Shown: positions 1-9,046 of the stretch, one piece after another
Layout: each line of letters begins with the position of its first letter
Position numbering within the stretch: position 1 is the stretch's first letter
Assembly (NCBI GenBank): GCA_902363595.1
Contig: CABJAP010000009.1
Coordinates: 140,794 to 204,793 of the forward strand
Source of the DNA: Clostridia bacterium
Lineage (GTDB): Bacteria > Bacillota > Clostridia > Peptostreptococcales > Anaerovoracaceae
Direction of reading: 5' to 3'
DNA length: 64,000 bases
Made by a program: the position numbers and the translations under genes
The notes under the pieces: generated by a model
The model's database searches: none
Told to the model about the DNA's origin: nothing
What the model saw: only the letters and a program-made list of their open reading frames with translations

Positions 1-543
1 AATATATTTCATTTTATGGCGGATAAAGAGAAATAGGATCGCCATGAACACTCCAAAGGAAATCAGGCCGGCGCATACATCGGCAATGATATAATAACGA
101 TTCTCAAACATATAAGTCATAGTAGCTTCTGCTTTGCCGTCTTTAAATTGCAGCATGTATTCTCTGGACCCGCTGATGATATCGCCTTCCATCGCATAGT
201 CATCAAAATCGGACGGTGAAACGACGATATTTTCGTCGCTGCTGAAAACAGCCTTGTTATCCCGGTATATGGTCAAAATCAAACTGCGCTGACTGGATAC
301 CCATTCTTTCAATTTGTCGGTGTCTTCTAAGGTAAGGCCATTGTTATCGATATAGGATTGCAGTCTGGAAACACACTTTTTTTCCTGTTTGGCAACCATC
401 TGCGGATTGACGAGAACATAATCCAGAACCTTCCATGCAGCTGTATGCAGAAGAAAGAGCAGGAGGAGCGCTAATACAGCGCTGGCAGCTGTTAGTATGG
501 TCAGCTCAATGCTCAGGCGCCGCCGATATGGTTTTTTACTCAA
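1..543 (-). CDS. Sensor histidine kinase, N-terminal part (cut by window edge)
   Basis: The visible 181 residues hold an N-terminal transmembrane helix, about 110 extracytoplasmic residues and the second transmembrane helix; HAMP and catalytic domains lie outside the window. I chose a TTG start that overlaps the stop of the upstream response regulator, because an AAAGGGG Shine-Dalgarno sequence sits 8 bases before it and no ATG precedes the first membrane helix. The overlap implies translational coupling with the regulator. The role as kinase is inferred from position and topology, since no catalytic motif can be seen. The stimulus is unknown. Confidence 0.75.
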   Translation of the reverse strand, partial: MSKKPYRRRLSIELTILTAASAVLALLLLFLLHTAAWKVLDYVLVNPQMVAKQEKKCVSRLQSYIDNNGLTLEDTDKLKEWVSSQRSLILTIYRDNKAVFSSDENIVVSPSDFDDYAMEGDIISGSREYMLQFKDGKAEATMTYMFENRYYIIADVCAGLISFGVFMAILFLFIRHKMKYI

Positions 544-1237
544 TGCGATACCCCTTTCCCCACACATTGGTAATGTACTTTGGATTTTGCGGATCGTCTT
601 CCAGCTTTTTTCGAAGATTTCGTATATGAACCATGACCGTATTATTGGAGTTATAAAAATAGGGCTCCTGCCAGACACGTTCATAAATATTTTGTATAGT
701 AAAAATCCGCTTTCGGTTGCTGGCCAGTAAATAAAGTATGCGATACTCCAGATCGGTCAGGGAAATCTTTTCTCCATTCTTGCGGACTTCGTTGGTTTTC
801 GTATTGATACGCAGATCCTTGACGATCAGATAATCCTCTTCATCAGAAGCTTTTTTTCCGCAATAGATATAATATCTTCGGAGCAGGGCCTTTACGCGTG
901 CGATCAATTCCGAATAGGAAAAAGGCTTTGCGAGATAATCGTCTCCGCCGGCAGAAAAGCCCGCTGTCTTATCCGAATCTTGAGTTTTTGCTGTCAGAAA
1001 CAGGATCGGTACTGTGGATTTTTTACGGATTTGCGAGCAAGCTGATACCCCAGAGCATCCGGGCATCATTACGTCGAGGATGACCAAATCGATGCTGTCA
1101 TCAATCATTGATATTGCTTGGCTACCATTGGTCGCCTCCGCTACCGCATAGCCTTCGCTTTCCAACAGAATGCGGACAACTTCACGGATTTCCGGGTCAT
1201 CATCTGCAAATAAAATTTTTTTCTTATCAAAATCCAT
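536..1237 (-). CDS. OmpR-family response regulator
   Basis: Receiver domain (residues ~5-120) with the acidic pair in FADDD, phospho-acceptor Asp in VILDVMMPG, the conserved Thr in LFLTAK and Lys in LAKPF, followed by a winged-helix C-terminal domain (~130-233) ending in the typical GKGYRIE. A GTG lies three codons upstream, but the GAGGTG ribosome site overlaps it and is correctly spaced for the ATG at 1237. It is the DNA-binding partner of the overlapping kinase. The sequence is of the VanR-like OmpR subgroup, but target genes are not apparent; the next gene, mscL, is divergent. Confidence 0.93.
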   Translation of the reverse strand: MDFDKKKILFADDDPEIREVVRILLESEGYAVAEATNGSQAISMIDDSIDLVILDVMMPGCSGVSACSQIRKKSTVPILFLTAKTQDSDKTAGFSAGGDDYLAKPFSYSELIARVKALLRRYYIYCGKKASDEEDYLIVKDLRINTKTNEVRKNGEKISLTDLEYRILYLLASNRKRIFTIQNIYERVWQEPYFYNSNNTVMVHIRNLRKKLEDDPQNPKYITNVWGKGYRIE

Positions 1238-1422
1238 ATGCTTCACCTCGACGCTTATTATATACTAGCTTTTTCAAAGAAACTACTGCAAACAGAAATT
1301 TTAAGTTTTCTTTAGAGATACTAGAGGCGGCGATTTTTACTGTTTTAGCTGCATAAGAATCCTGTAAATTGTGGTAGAATAGGATTTAAATGATTGGTTG
1401 ATCGTACAAGGAGGACATACAA

Positions 1423-1914
1423 ATGAAGAGAAAAGGAAAAGGCTTTATCGGTGAATTTAAAGAATTTGTAATGCGTGGAAATGTGATGGATCTGGCGGTC
1501 GGCGTCATTATCGGCGGCGCGTTCCAGTCCATTGTCAGTTCGCTGGTTAGCGATGTGATTATGCCGGTGGTCACCCTGGTTACAGGCGGCATCCATTTTG
1601 AAAATTGGTTTTTGGCGATGGATGGAAACCATTATGCCACATACGAGGAGGCAAAGGCAGCGGGCGCTGCGGTGATCGGATATGGTACCTTTCTCACCGC
1701 TGTCATCAATTTTCTGATTATGGCCTTTGTCATTTTCTTGCTTGTTAAAGGTATGAACAAACTGTCGGAGGCCAATCCGCTGGCTAAAAAGGGCGGTGAG
1801 GAAGAATCTGCTCCTAAGACCAAGACTTGCCCGTTCTGCAAGAGCGAAATTCCCGTCGACGCAACGAAGTGCGCCCACTGCACTGCTGACATGCCGGAGG
1901 ATGAGACCGCATAA
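1423..1914 (+). CDS. mscL: Large-conductance mechanosensitive channel with zinc-ribbon tail
   Basis: MscL pentamers open under membrane tension to release solutes in hypo-osmotic shock. The N-terminal amphipathic segment (FKEFVMRGNVMDLAVGVIIG) and the glycine-rich first helix are canonical, a periplasmic loop follows, and the second helix is at ~85-107. At 163 residues it is longer than the usual 130-150. The extra C-terminus is a rubredoxin-like knuckle pair, CPFCKSEIPVDATKCAHC, near residues 134-151, predicted to bind zinc in the cytoplasm where MscL normally has only a helical bundle. AAGGAGG precedes the ATG. The gene appears monocistronic. Confidence 0.95.
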   Translation: MKRKGKGFIGEFKEFVMRGNVMDLAVGVIIGGAFQSIVSSLVSDVIMPVVTLVTGGIHFENWFLAMDGNHYATYEEAKAAGAAVIGYGTFLTAVINFLIMAFVIFLLVKGMNKLSEANPLAKKGGEEESAPKTKTCPFCKSEIPVDATKCAHCTADMPEDETA

Positions 1915-1938
1915 ACTGCCAGCATAAAACGGCAATTA

Positions 1939-1964
1939 GGGGCGGCAATTAATTTCCCCGCCCC
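1939..1964. terminator. Convergent hairpin between mscL and lrgB
   Basis: GGGGCGG pairs perfectly with CCGCCCC around a 12-base AT-rich loop. It lies between two convergent genes and could stop both. The T-tracts are weak on both strands, so termination strength is uncertain. Confidence 0.5.
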
Positions 1965-1971
1965 GTTAAAT

Positions 1972-2664
1972 TCAGATAAAGAGTGAAAAAACAGCAGCCG
2001 CGCCCACGGTCATCAGTCCGGCCACAGCGATAGCCAGTCCACTCATGGCGCCTTCCACCTGGCCCAATTCCACAGCCCGCGAAGTGCCGATCACATGGGC
2101 CGCGGTTCCGATAGCTGCGCCTTTTGCCACTGGATGGGTGATCCGGAATACTTTAAAAATGGCATCTGCCAGGATATTGCCGATAATCCCGGTAACAATA
2201 ATGGTCATGACGGTAATGGTAACAATACCGCCCAGCTCCTGGGAAACGCCGATCCCCATGGCGGTGGTAATGGACTTTGGCAGCAGCGTAACATAGAGCT
2301 GGTGATCGAATTTGAAAAGCAGAGCGAATCCCAAAATGCAGAGCAAGCTGGTCAAAACCCCGGAAAAGATGCCGGCGAGGATGGCCAGCGCGTTTTTTTT
2401 CAGCACCTCGATCTGCTCATAAAGAGGCACAGCCAGACATATAGTCGCCGGCGTCAAAAGATAGGAAATATATTTCGCTCCTTCTTCATAAACGCCATAG
2501 TCGATATCCAAAAGCAGCAAAGCCGGTATGATGACAGCCGCCGCGATCAGCACCGGATTGAAAAGGGACCATTTCAGCTTCCTCTTCAAAAAAATACCCA
2601 GTTGGTAAGCGGCGATAGTAATCAAAACCCCTGCGACCGCGGAATTGAGAAACAATTGGTTCAT
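1972..2664 (-). CDS. lrgB: LrgB/CidB-family membrane protein
   Basis: A 230-residue polytopic protein with the LrgB signature region (SITTAMGIGVSQELGG and GAAIGTAAHVIGTSRA). LrgB acts with LrgA in a holin/antiholin-like membrane system linked in other Firmicutes to murein hydrolase control and, for some members, pyruvate or glycolate transport. The start overlaps the lrgA stop by four bases (ATGA), so the pair is translationally coupled. About six or seven membrane helices are visible. Which of the family's two proposed roles applies here cannot be told from sequence. Confidence 0.93.
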   Translation of the reverse strand: MNQLFLNSAVAGVLITIAAYQLGIFLKRKLKWSLFNPVLIAAAVIIPALLLLDIDYGVYEEGAKYISYLLTPATICLAVPLYEQIEVLKKNALAILAGIFSGVLTSLLCILGFALLFKFDHQLYVTLLPKSITTAMGIGVSQELGGIVTITVMTIIVTGIIGNILADAIFKVFRITHPVAKGAAIGTAAHVIGTSRAVELGQVEGAMSGLAIAVAGLMTVGAAAVFSLFI

Positions 2665-3020
2665 CCTTTGCTCCCTCCTGTTTTCCCCGCCAGGGCCTGA
2701 ATGACCAGACCGGTAACGGCCATCACGAAAATGGTAGAGATTACTAGAACCGCCAGGATGGGAAGCAGTTTTCCCGATAGAACGCCCCAGCTTTCCATCA
2801 GTCCTACAGCGGGCGGAACGAACATGAGGGGCATGACCGCAATGAGAAAGTCGCTGGTTTCCTTGATGTGACCGACCTTCACGATGCCGGTCAGCAGCAG
2901 AACCAGTAGAATGACTAGTCCGTAGATGCTGGCGGGTATAGGTGCTGGGATGAAGCGGTTCAAAAGTTCCCCTGCGAACGTGACCGCCAGAATGATTCCA
3001 AATTGAGCCAGATATTTCAT
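2661..3020 (-). CDS. lrgA: LrgA/CidA-family holin-like protein
   Basis: A 119-residue protein with four hydrophobic segments and the family features LNRFIPAPIPASIYGLV and LMFVPPAVGLM. The frame stays open far upstream, but the ATG at 3020 is preceded by AAGGAGA at ideal spacing and gives the normal LrgA length. It is the first gene of the lrgAB operon; a promoter is seen at 3096-3124. Family members form holin-like oligomers in the cytoplasmic membrane. Confidence 0.93.
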   Translation of the reverse strand: MKYLAQFGIILAVTFAGELLNRFIPAPIPASIYGLVILLVLLLTGIVKVGHIKETSDFLIAVMPLMFVPPAVGLMESWGVLSGKLLPILAVLVISTIFVMAVTGLVIQALAGKTGGSKG

Positions 3021-3095
3021 TGAAACGTCTCCTTGATTTGATATGCTGCTCCCTGGGGGTATTCTTTTAAAAAATGGGCCGCAGGAAACATTGCA

Positions 3096-3124
3096 ATTAT
3101 ACACCTTTTTTCGGAAAAACTCAA
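3096..3124 (-). promoter_or_regulatory. Promoter of lrgAB
   Basis: On the minus strand TTGAGT (3124-3119) and TATAAT (3101-3096) are separated by 17 bases, a good sigma-A match. The start point would fall near 3089, leaving a ~70-base leader before lrgA. Confidence 0.65.
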
Positions 3125-3572
3125 AGTAAACAGCGGCCCGATGCCTGGCATTCGGGGGTCTGGTCTGTCCCCCCCAAAAAACGTGCCGCATTTCCATCAC
3201 CAGCTCATCTGACCAGATTGGTACGGCGCTGCCGAGAGTGATATCGAAAATTGTCGAATAAGATAATTGGTTTAAAAATGTATTCATTTTAGCTCATTGC
3301 TGAGATTTTACCAGCGTCTGCAGACTGCAATTCCTGACAAAGGCATTGGTATAGAAGGTAATTTCCACAAGCCTGTGTTTTGGATCAACAATTGAGTTGT
3401 TTTCCTCAATTGTTGAGTCAAACTGTCAAACTCTTAATTTTCGCCTTACGGCAACGCCGCACTCAGTGGAGAATATCGTATACTTTTAAAATCAATTAGA
3501 GTATAATACCCATATATATGCCTCGCGAGAATGCGGCAGCCTTAGCCGGCTCTTTATGAAAGGAGAATGATG
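3125..3572. other. Intergenic region between lrgAB promoter and small gene
   Basis: No gene recognised. It carries the inverted repeat at 3385-3416, followed by the direct repeat GTCAAACT-GTCAAACT, and a TATAAT at 3502-3507 that may be the -10 of the following small gene, without a clear -35. Confidence 0.6.
3385..3416. promoter_or_regulatory. Perfect 12-bp inverted repeat, operator-like
   Basis: TCAACAATTGAG and CTCAATTGTTGA flank an 8-base spacer. No T-tract follows, so a protein-binding site is likelier than a terminator. The 11-mer TCAACAATTGA recurs exactly in the marR-ftsH operator at 57944-57954. Confidence 0.5.
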
Positions 3573-3788
3573 ATGTACATTTTAGAATTTAAACTAGACA
3601 AGAAACAGATTTTTGCAGAAAGCCTGGAAGAATTGAAAGACAATGTGAAACATGTTCTTGAAATAAGCCCGGAATTAAGAAATCAAGACTTTATTCTTTT
3701 AAAAGATGGAAAAGCGGCAAATGCATATGATCGAACCCAAATTTCTAAGGCGATGCTGTTCGGTTGTATGTTTTGGAATTTAAACTAG
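3573..3788 (+). CDS. Small protein of unknown function
   Basis: A 71-residue soluble protein beginning MYILEFKLDKKQIF. Three consecutive ATGs occur; the third (3573) has the best spacing (7 bases) from AGGAG. I do not recognise the family. The 3' end of the gene repeats its own 5' end: the bases encoding EFKLDK (about 3585-3603) recur at 3776-3794 in another reading frame, and the following bases also resemble the start of the gene. The present C-terminus (FWNLN) is therefore read out of frame across the repeat. This suggests an unequal duplication or a truncated second copy. Confidence 0.6.
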   Translation: MYILEFKLDKKQIFAESLEELKDNVKHVLEISPELRNQDFILLKDGKAANAYDRTQISKAMLFGCMFWNLN

Positions 3789-3850
3789 ACAAGAGAAAAT
3801 TCGTGCAGAACGCCGGGGGATCGCAAAAGAGAGAAAGCACCCTCGGTAGC
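3776..3850 (+). repeat. Degenerate second copy of the small gene's 5' end
   Basis: A 19-base block identical to 3585-3603 is followed by diverged sequence that would read EFKLDKRKFVQNAG, parallel to EFKLDKKQIFAES of the intact copy. It overlaps the last codons of that gene in a different frame and has no start codon. It is best read as a decayed tandem duplicate. Confidence 0.45.
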
Positions 3851-3901
3851 AGGTTAACTGCAGATCAAGAATAAGGGACTAGGAACAAAGAGGGGGAAAT
3901 C

Positions 3902-5551
3902 GTGAAAAAGCAGCCAATTTATATAGTCGGACATAAAAATCCCGATACGGATTCCATTTCATCGGCAATTGCCTATGCGGACATTAAGAACCGGACAGAG
4001 GAACAAACCTATGTGGCGGCGCGGGCCGGACAGATCAATGAAGAAACCGAGTATGTGCTGAAGCGGTTTGGCATGGAAGCGCCGATCTATCTATCGGATG
4101 TGGGTACCCAGGTAAAAGATATGGAGATTCGCAGAACGCCGGGGGTTGATCGGGAAACGTCCATCCGTGATGCCTGGCGCATTATGACTGAATCGGAAGC
4201 TGTTACCCTGCCGGTCACCGGAGATGACGGACATCTGGAAGGTCTGGTCACAAAGGGCGATATCGCCAAATCCTATATTGACGGAAGAGACAGCCGCTTT
4301 CTGTCCAAAGCCCGGACCCGCTTTTCCAGCATCGCCCAGACCGTGGAAGGTACTGTGCTTGTGGGAGATGAAAACCGAGTTTTCTCAAAAGGCAAGGTAA
4401 TCATCGGCGCCGCCCATCCGGACACCATGGAAACGTACTTGGAGCCGGGCGATCTGATCCTGCTGGGCAATCGTTATGAAGACCATCTGCGGGCAGCAGA
4501 GCAGGGCGCTGGTTGTATGATCGTCTGCGTCAATGCAAAGGTGGGTTACAGCATCCGCAAAATCGCCCAAAAGACAGGATGCATCATAATCAGTACTCCG
4601 CTGGATACCTTTACGGTAGCCAGACTGATCGACCAAAGCATCCCGGTCAGCTACATCATGAACAAAGGGCAGCTTATAACGTTCCATACGGAGGACTATA
4701 CGGACGATATTAAGGAAATTATGGCCAATACCAGACACAGAGCGTTTCCCGTGCTGGACAAAAACGGCGCCTACGTGGGGACCATTTCCAGACGTAATTT
4801 TCTGGGCATGCAGAAAAAACAACTGATTCTAGTGGATCATAATGAAAAGAGCCAGACCGTGGATAATGTGGAAGCAGCTCATGTTCTGGAAATCATCGAC
4901 CATCACCGGCTGGGATCGCTGGAAACCATTGAACCGATTTATTTCAGAAATCAGCCGGTAGGGTGTACGGCGACGATTCTTTATCAAATTTACGGCGAAA
5001 AGGGACTGGATATTCAGCCGCAGATCGCAGGTCTTTTGTGCGCCTCCATCCTGTCTGATACGCTGATGTTCCGTTCGCCCACTTGTACGCCTGCAGATCA
5101 GGCGGCTGCGGAATCGCTTGCCAGGATTGCCAATATCCACATCGAAGCATTTGCCAGAGAAATGTTCCATGCGGGAAGCAATCTCTTGGATAAATCGCCG
5201 GAAGAAGTCTTTTTCCAGGATTTTAAAAAGTTCATCGCTGGTGACGAAAGCTTTGGCGTGGGGCAGATCAGTTCCTTTGACGAAGAGGAACTGGAGCTTT
5301 TGAGGGAGCGGCTTGCGCCTTTTATGAAAACCCAGTGCGGAAAAAATGGCATGACCATGGTCTTTTACATGCTGACCGACATTCTCAAAGAAAGCACCCG
5401 GCTCCTTTGCTTCGGGGAGGGCAGCCGCAGGCTGGTGGAAGAATCCTTTGGCATCACCGGCGACCAGGACAGCTATATGCTGCAAGGCGTCGTTTCCCGA
5501 AAAAAACAATTGATTCCGGCCTTTATGAGTACGCTGCAGGAAAACGAATAG
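3902..5551 (+). CDS. CBS-DRTGG regulatory Mn-dependent inorganic pyrophosphatase
   Basis: Family II pyrophosphatase that hydrolyses diphosphate and pulls biosynthetic reactions forward. The DHH catalytic domain is seen as GHKNPDTDSISSA at the N-terminus and IIDHHRLG near residue 335, with a DHHA2 domain at the C-terminus. Between the two halves sit a CBS motif (~65-130), a DRTGG-like domain (~135-240) and a second CBS motif (~245-305). This insert makes it 549 residues instead of ~310 and in characterised relatives binds adenine nucleotides, including diadenosine polyphosphates. The start is GTG behind GAGGGGG. The gene appears monocistronic, or weakly linked to the alcohol dehydrogenase 61 bases downstream. 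Confidence 0.93.
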   Translation: MKKQPIYIVGHKNPDTDSISSAIAYADIKNRTEEQTYVAARAGQINEETEYVLKRFGMEAPIYLSDVGTQVKDMEIRRTPGVDRETSIRDAWRIMTESEAVTLPVTGDDGHLEGLVTKGDIAKSYIDGRDSRFLSKARTRFSSIAQTVEGTVLVGDENRVFSKGKVIIGAAHPDTMETYLEPGDLILLGNRYEDHLRAAEQGAGCMIVCVNAKVGYSIRKIAQKTGCIIISTPLDTFTVARLIDQSIPVSYIMNKGQLITFHTEDYTDDIKEIMANTRHRAFPVLDKNGAYVGTISRRNFLGMQKKQLILVDHNEKSQTVDNVEAAHVLEIIDHHRLGSLETIEPIYFRNQPVGCTATILYQIYGEKGLDIQPQIAGLLCASILSDTLMFRSPTCTPADQAAAESLARIANIHIEAFAREMFHAGSNLLDKSPEEVFFQDFKKFIAGDESFGVGQISSFDEEELELLRERLAPFMKTQCGKNGMTMVFYMLTDILKESTRLLCFGEGSRRLVEESFGITGDQDSYMLQGVVSRKKQLIPAFMSTLQENE

Positions 5552-5572
5552 TTCAGCCCGATCCTTTTATAC

Positions 5573-5592
5573 TAATAACAAGAAGGTTATTA
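5573..5592. promoter_or_regulatory. Small inverted repeat before alcohol dehydrogenase
   Basis: TAATAAC and GTTATTA surround a 6-base spacer, 20 bases before the dehydrogenase ribosome site. It could be an operator or a leader hairpin; it does not match the usual Rex consensus. Confidence 0.3.
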
Positions 5593-5612
5593 TACAAAAG
5601 GAGAAGGGTGTT

Positions 5613-6791
5613 ATGAAAAGATTTACTTTACCAAGAGATATTTATTACGGAGAAAATTCTCTGGAAGCATTAAAAACCATCAGCGGCAAGAAAGCCATGC
5701 TGGTGCTGGGCGGCGGTACGATGAAGCGCCTGGGATTTGTCGATAAAGCCCTCGGCTATTTAAAGGAAGCCGGTCTGGAAACGAGCATATTTGAAGGCGT
5801 GGAACCGGATCCATCGGTGGAGACGGTGATGAAGGGGGCCAAGGCCATGGAGGAATTCAAGCCCGATTGGATCATTTCCATGGGAGGCGGCTCGCCCATC
5901 GACGCCGCCAAAGCCATGTGGGTATTCTATGAGTATCCCCAAATGTCATTTGAGGATTTGCTGGTTCCTTTCAGCTTTCCCCAGCTGAGAAAAAAGGCCA
6001 GGTTCGTAGCCATTGCCTCCACTTCGGGAACCGCCACAGAGGTGACGGCTTTTTCAGTGATTACAGATTATGAGAAGGGAATCAAATATCCTCTGGCGGA
6101 TTTTAATATTACGCCTGATCTGGCAATCGTAGATCCGTCCCTGGCCGAAACCATGCCCAAGGATCTGACGGCTTACACGGGTATGGATGCTCTTACTCAC
6201 GCTGTGGAAGCCTATGTTTCTACTGCCCATTCCCTCTTTACCGATCCGCTGGCGCTGAAGGCGATCGATGTGATCAACACCAGCTTGATCAAGTCCTATG
6301 ACGGAGATATGAAAGAGCGGGAAGAAATTCACTATGCTCAGTGCCTGGCAGGGATGGCTTTTTCCAACGCGCTGCTGGGAATTGTCCATTCCATGGCCCA
6401 CAAAACGGGGGCGGCCTTTTCTCAAGGGCACATTACCCACGGTATGGCAAATGCGATGTACCTGCCCTATGTGATCCGCTACAACGCCAGAGTGGAAGAA
6501 GCTTTTGAGCGCTATGTGGACATTGCCAGAATCATGGGCATTGAGGGTACGAGAAAAGACAGCATTGAAAAGCTGTGCGGCCGTATTGCCGAGATGAATC
6601 GGTATATGGGGATACCGGCTGCTCTGAAAGATCTGGGAATTGATGAGAAGGAGTTCAAGGAAAAACTGCCTGAAGTGGCTAAAAACGCGGTGGAGGATGC
6701 CTGCACCGGCTCCAATCCGAGGGCCATTGACGCGCCGTCCATGGAAAAGCTTTTGACGTGTGTGTACTATGGACAGGATGTGGATTTTTAA
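5613..6791 (+). CDS. Iron-containing alcohol dehydrogenase
   Basis: A 392-residue group III dehydrogenase that interconverts aldehydes or ketones and alcohols with NAD(P)H. The dinucleotide-binding stretch is MGGGSPIDAAK (~residues 90-100). Metal ligands are visible in the family pattern: Asp in LAIVDPSL, His in ALTHAVEAY, and His residues in HSMAHKTGAAF and GHITHGMANA. It resembles butanol and 1,3-propanediol dehydrogenases of Clostridia, but exact substrate cannot be assigned. AAAGGAG precedes the ATG, and a strong terminator follows, so it is probably a single-gene unit serving fermentative redox balance. Confidence 0.92.
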   Translation: MKRFTLPRDIYYGENSLEALKTISGKKAMLVLGGGTMKRLGFVDKALGYLKEAGLETSIFEGVEPDPSVETVMKGAKAMEEFKPDWIISMGGGSPIDAAKAMWVFYEYPQMSFEDLLVPFSFPQLRKKARFVAIASTSGTATEVTAFSVITDYEKGIKYPLADFNITPDLAIVDPSLAETMPKDLTAYTGMDALTHAVEAYVSTAHSLFTDPLALKAIDVINTSLIKSYDGDMKEREEIHYAQCLAGMAFSNALLGIVHSMAHKTGAAFSQGHITHGMANAMYLPYVIRYNARVEEAFERYVDIARIMGIEGTRKDSIEKLCGRIAEMNRYMGIPAALKDLGIDEKEFKEKLPEVAKNAVEDACTGSNPRAIDAPSMEKLLTCVYYGQDVDF

Positions 6792-6804
6792 AGGATCGTC
6801 AAGG

Positions 6805-6867
6805 GGACCAGTGCGGAATCGCGGAGCAGTGCGGCTGCATTGCTCCGGCTCCGCCGGTCCGTTTTTT
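6805..6867 (+). terminator. Terminator after alcohol dehydrogenase
   Basis: A long stem with GGACC/GGTCC at the base, then GCGG/CCGC and GGAGCA/TGCTCC, followed by GTTTTTTG. Confidence 0.8.
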
Positions 6868-7298
6868 GTTTTTTGGCCGGGGCCGATCCTGGCCTTAGTG
6901 GATGCCGGTTCTTGCTTCCGTGCAGGCATCATGGATAAAGCCGGGTTGGTTGCAGCAGCGGGTTTGGCAGGGGCATAAAAGATGAGCGGATCCGATCACC
7001 GGCGCGTTTTTGCAAACTGTCGTATAATTAATTTCTCGCACCGGATTCTGATACTTTTTAGGCAAATTTCAGCCCGAGAGCGGGAAATCCCGCCCAAGAA
7101 TATCGGAAAATAAAACGTTCACAGCTAATTTTGATATTTTTGAAAGCCGGCCACCAAAAAAGTGTCAGAACCCAGTCGGTTTTGAAGAGCTTTTGATAGT
7201 CCGGGCTTTCAATCGGCCCCTCAACTAAGGCGGGGATATTTCCATGTGTATACCGTGTGAAAACCAAAGCAGACAGTTGCCCGGCGCGCAGTAGTTGT
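6868..7298. other. Intergenic region, no gene recognised
   Basis: The first ~100 bases are G-rich and the rest mixed. Open frames here look like chance. No rpsB-tsf genes, common upstream neighbours of pyrH, are present. I see no convincing promoter before the repeats at 7299. Confidence 0.6.
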
Positions 7299-7303
7299 GG
7301 TAT

Positions 7304-7351
7304 AATGGTTCCACCGTTTATATGCGGCGTTGCCGAAAGGTAGGAACCATT
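7304..7351 (+). ncRNA. Three-way-junction RNA unit 1
   Basis: Outer stem AATGGTTCC (7304-7312) with GGAACCATT (7343-7351); inner hairpin CCGT/GCGG (7314-7317, 7324-7327); second inner hairpin TGCC-GAAA-GGTA (7331-7342). A linker hairpin GCTGC-GAC-GCGGC follows at 7359-7371. Confidence 0.6.
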
Positions 7352-7382
7352 GAATCACGCTGCGACGCGGCTTGCGCGGTAT

Positions 7383-7430
7383 AATGGTTCCACCGTTTAT
7401 ATGCGGCGTTGCCGAAAGGTAGGAACCATT
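7383..7430 (+). ncRNA. Three-way-junction RNA unit 2
   Basis: Nearly identical to unit 1: AATGGTTCC at 7383-7391 pairs with GGAACCATT at 7422-7430, enclosing the same two hairpins. The linker hairpin loop is AAC instead of GAC. Confidence 0.6.
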
Positions 7431-7461
7431 GAATCACGCTGCAACGCGGCTTGCGTGGTAT

Positions 7462-8305
<844 letters not shown>

Positions 8306-8323
8306 GAAACAGGAGGAGAGAAC

Positions 8324-8878
8324 ATGATTAATGTACAGGAAAATCTGGGAACGAAAATCGCAAAAAGTCTATCCCTTTTAAAAGAAGAATTAGCTACAGT
8401 TCGAGCAGGAAAGGCCAACGCAGCCCTGGTAGACCGGGTAATGGTGGATTATTATGGGACCGCAACGCCGCTGAAAAGCCTGGCAAACATCTCGGTGCCA
8501 GATCCGAGAACACTGATGATCGCCCCCTTCGATCCCAAATCCATTCCGGAGATCGAAAAGGGGATCAATATTGCCGATATCGGCATCACGCCCGCCAATG
8601 ACGGAAAAGTGATCCGCCTGACCATTCCGCAGGTAACTGAAGAAAGAAGAAAAGAGCTGACCAAAACCGTTAAGAAAATTGGCGAAGAGACAAAAGTCGC
8701 GGTCAGAAATCTGAGAAGAGAAGCCAACGACGAACTGAAAAAAGAGCAGAAGAACGGAGAACTGACTGAAGACGACCTGAAGAATGAAATGGACGACGTT
8801 CAGAAAGCCGTAGACAAGGCGATCAAAGACATTGACGGATTGGTAGCGGATAAAGAAAAAGAAATCATGGAAGTTTAA
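8324..8878 (+). CDS. frr: Ribosome recycling factor
   Basis: 184 residues, full length. With EF-G it splits post-termination ribosomes. The family pattern is clear: ATVRAGKANAALVDRVMVDYYG, then a long C-terminal three-helix bundle with LTKTVKKIGEETKVAVRNLR. AGGAGGAG precedes the ATG, 18 bases after pyrH, so the two are co-transcribed. A hairpin follows the gene. Confidence 0.97.
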   Translation: MINVQENLGTKIAKSLSLLKEELATVRAGKANAALVDRVMVDYYGTATPLKSLANISVPDPRTLMIAPFDPKSIPEIEKGINIADIGITPANDGKVIRLTIPQVTEERRKELTKTVKKIGEETKVAVRNLRREANDELKKEQKNGELTEDDLKNEMDDVQKAVDKAIKDIDGLVADKEKEIMEV

Positions 8879-8913
8879 TCGTAAAACCCTGTGATTCTTA
8901 CATGAAAAATCAT

Positions 8914-8946
8914 CAGATGTGGTTCATTGTAACCACATCTGTTTCT
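8914..8946 (+). terminator. Hairpin after frr
   Basis: CAGATGTGGTT and AACCACATCTG form an 11-bp stem with a 6-base loop, followed by a short TTTCTT. Probably a partial terminator between frr and uppS; the 168-base gap supports a transcriptional boundary. Confidence 0.7.
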
Positions 8947-9046
8947 TAGAGTAAAAAAGCCAGGCGGCTATATTTGCATTGGATGAAAGTGCAGAAGCGC
9001 CGCAGCTGAAAGCAGAACTACCATATAGAAAAAATAGAGGATATTT

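Noticed and set aside
3385..3416. Intrinsic terminator
   Set aside because: The stem is AT-rich and no T-tract follows on either strand.
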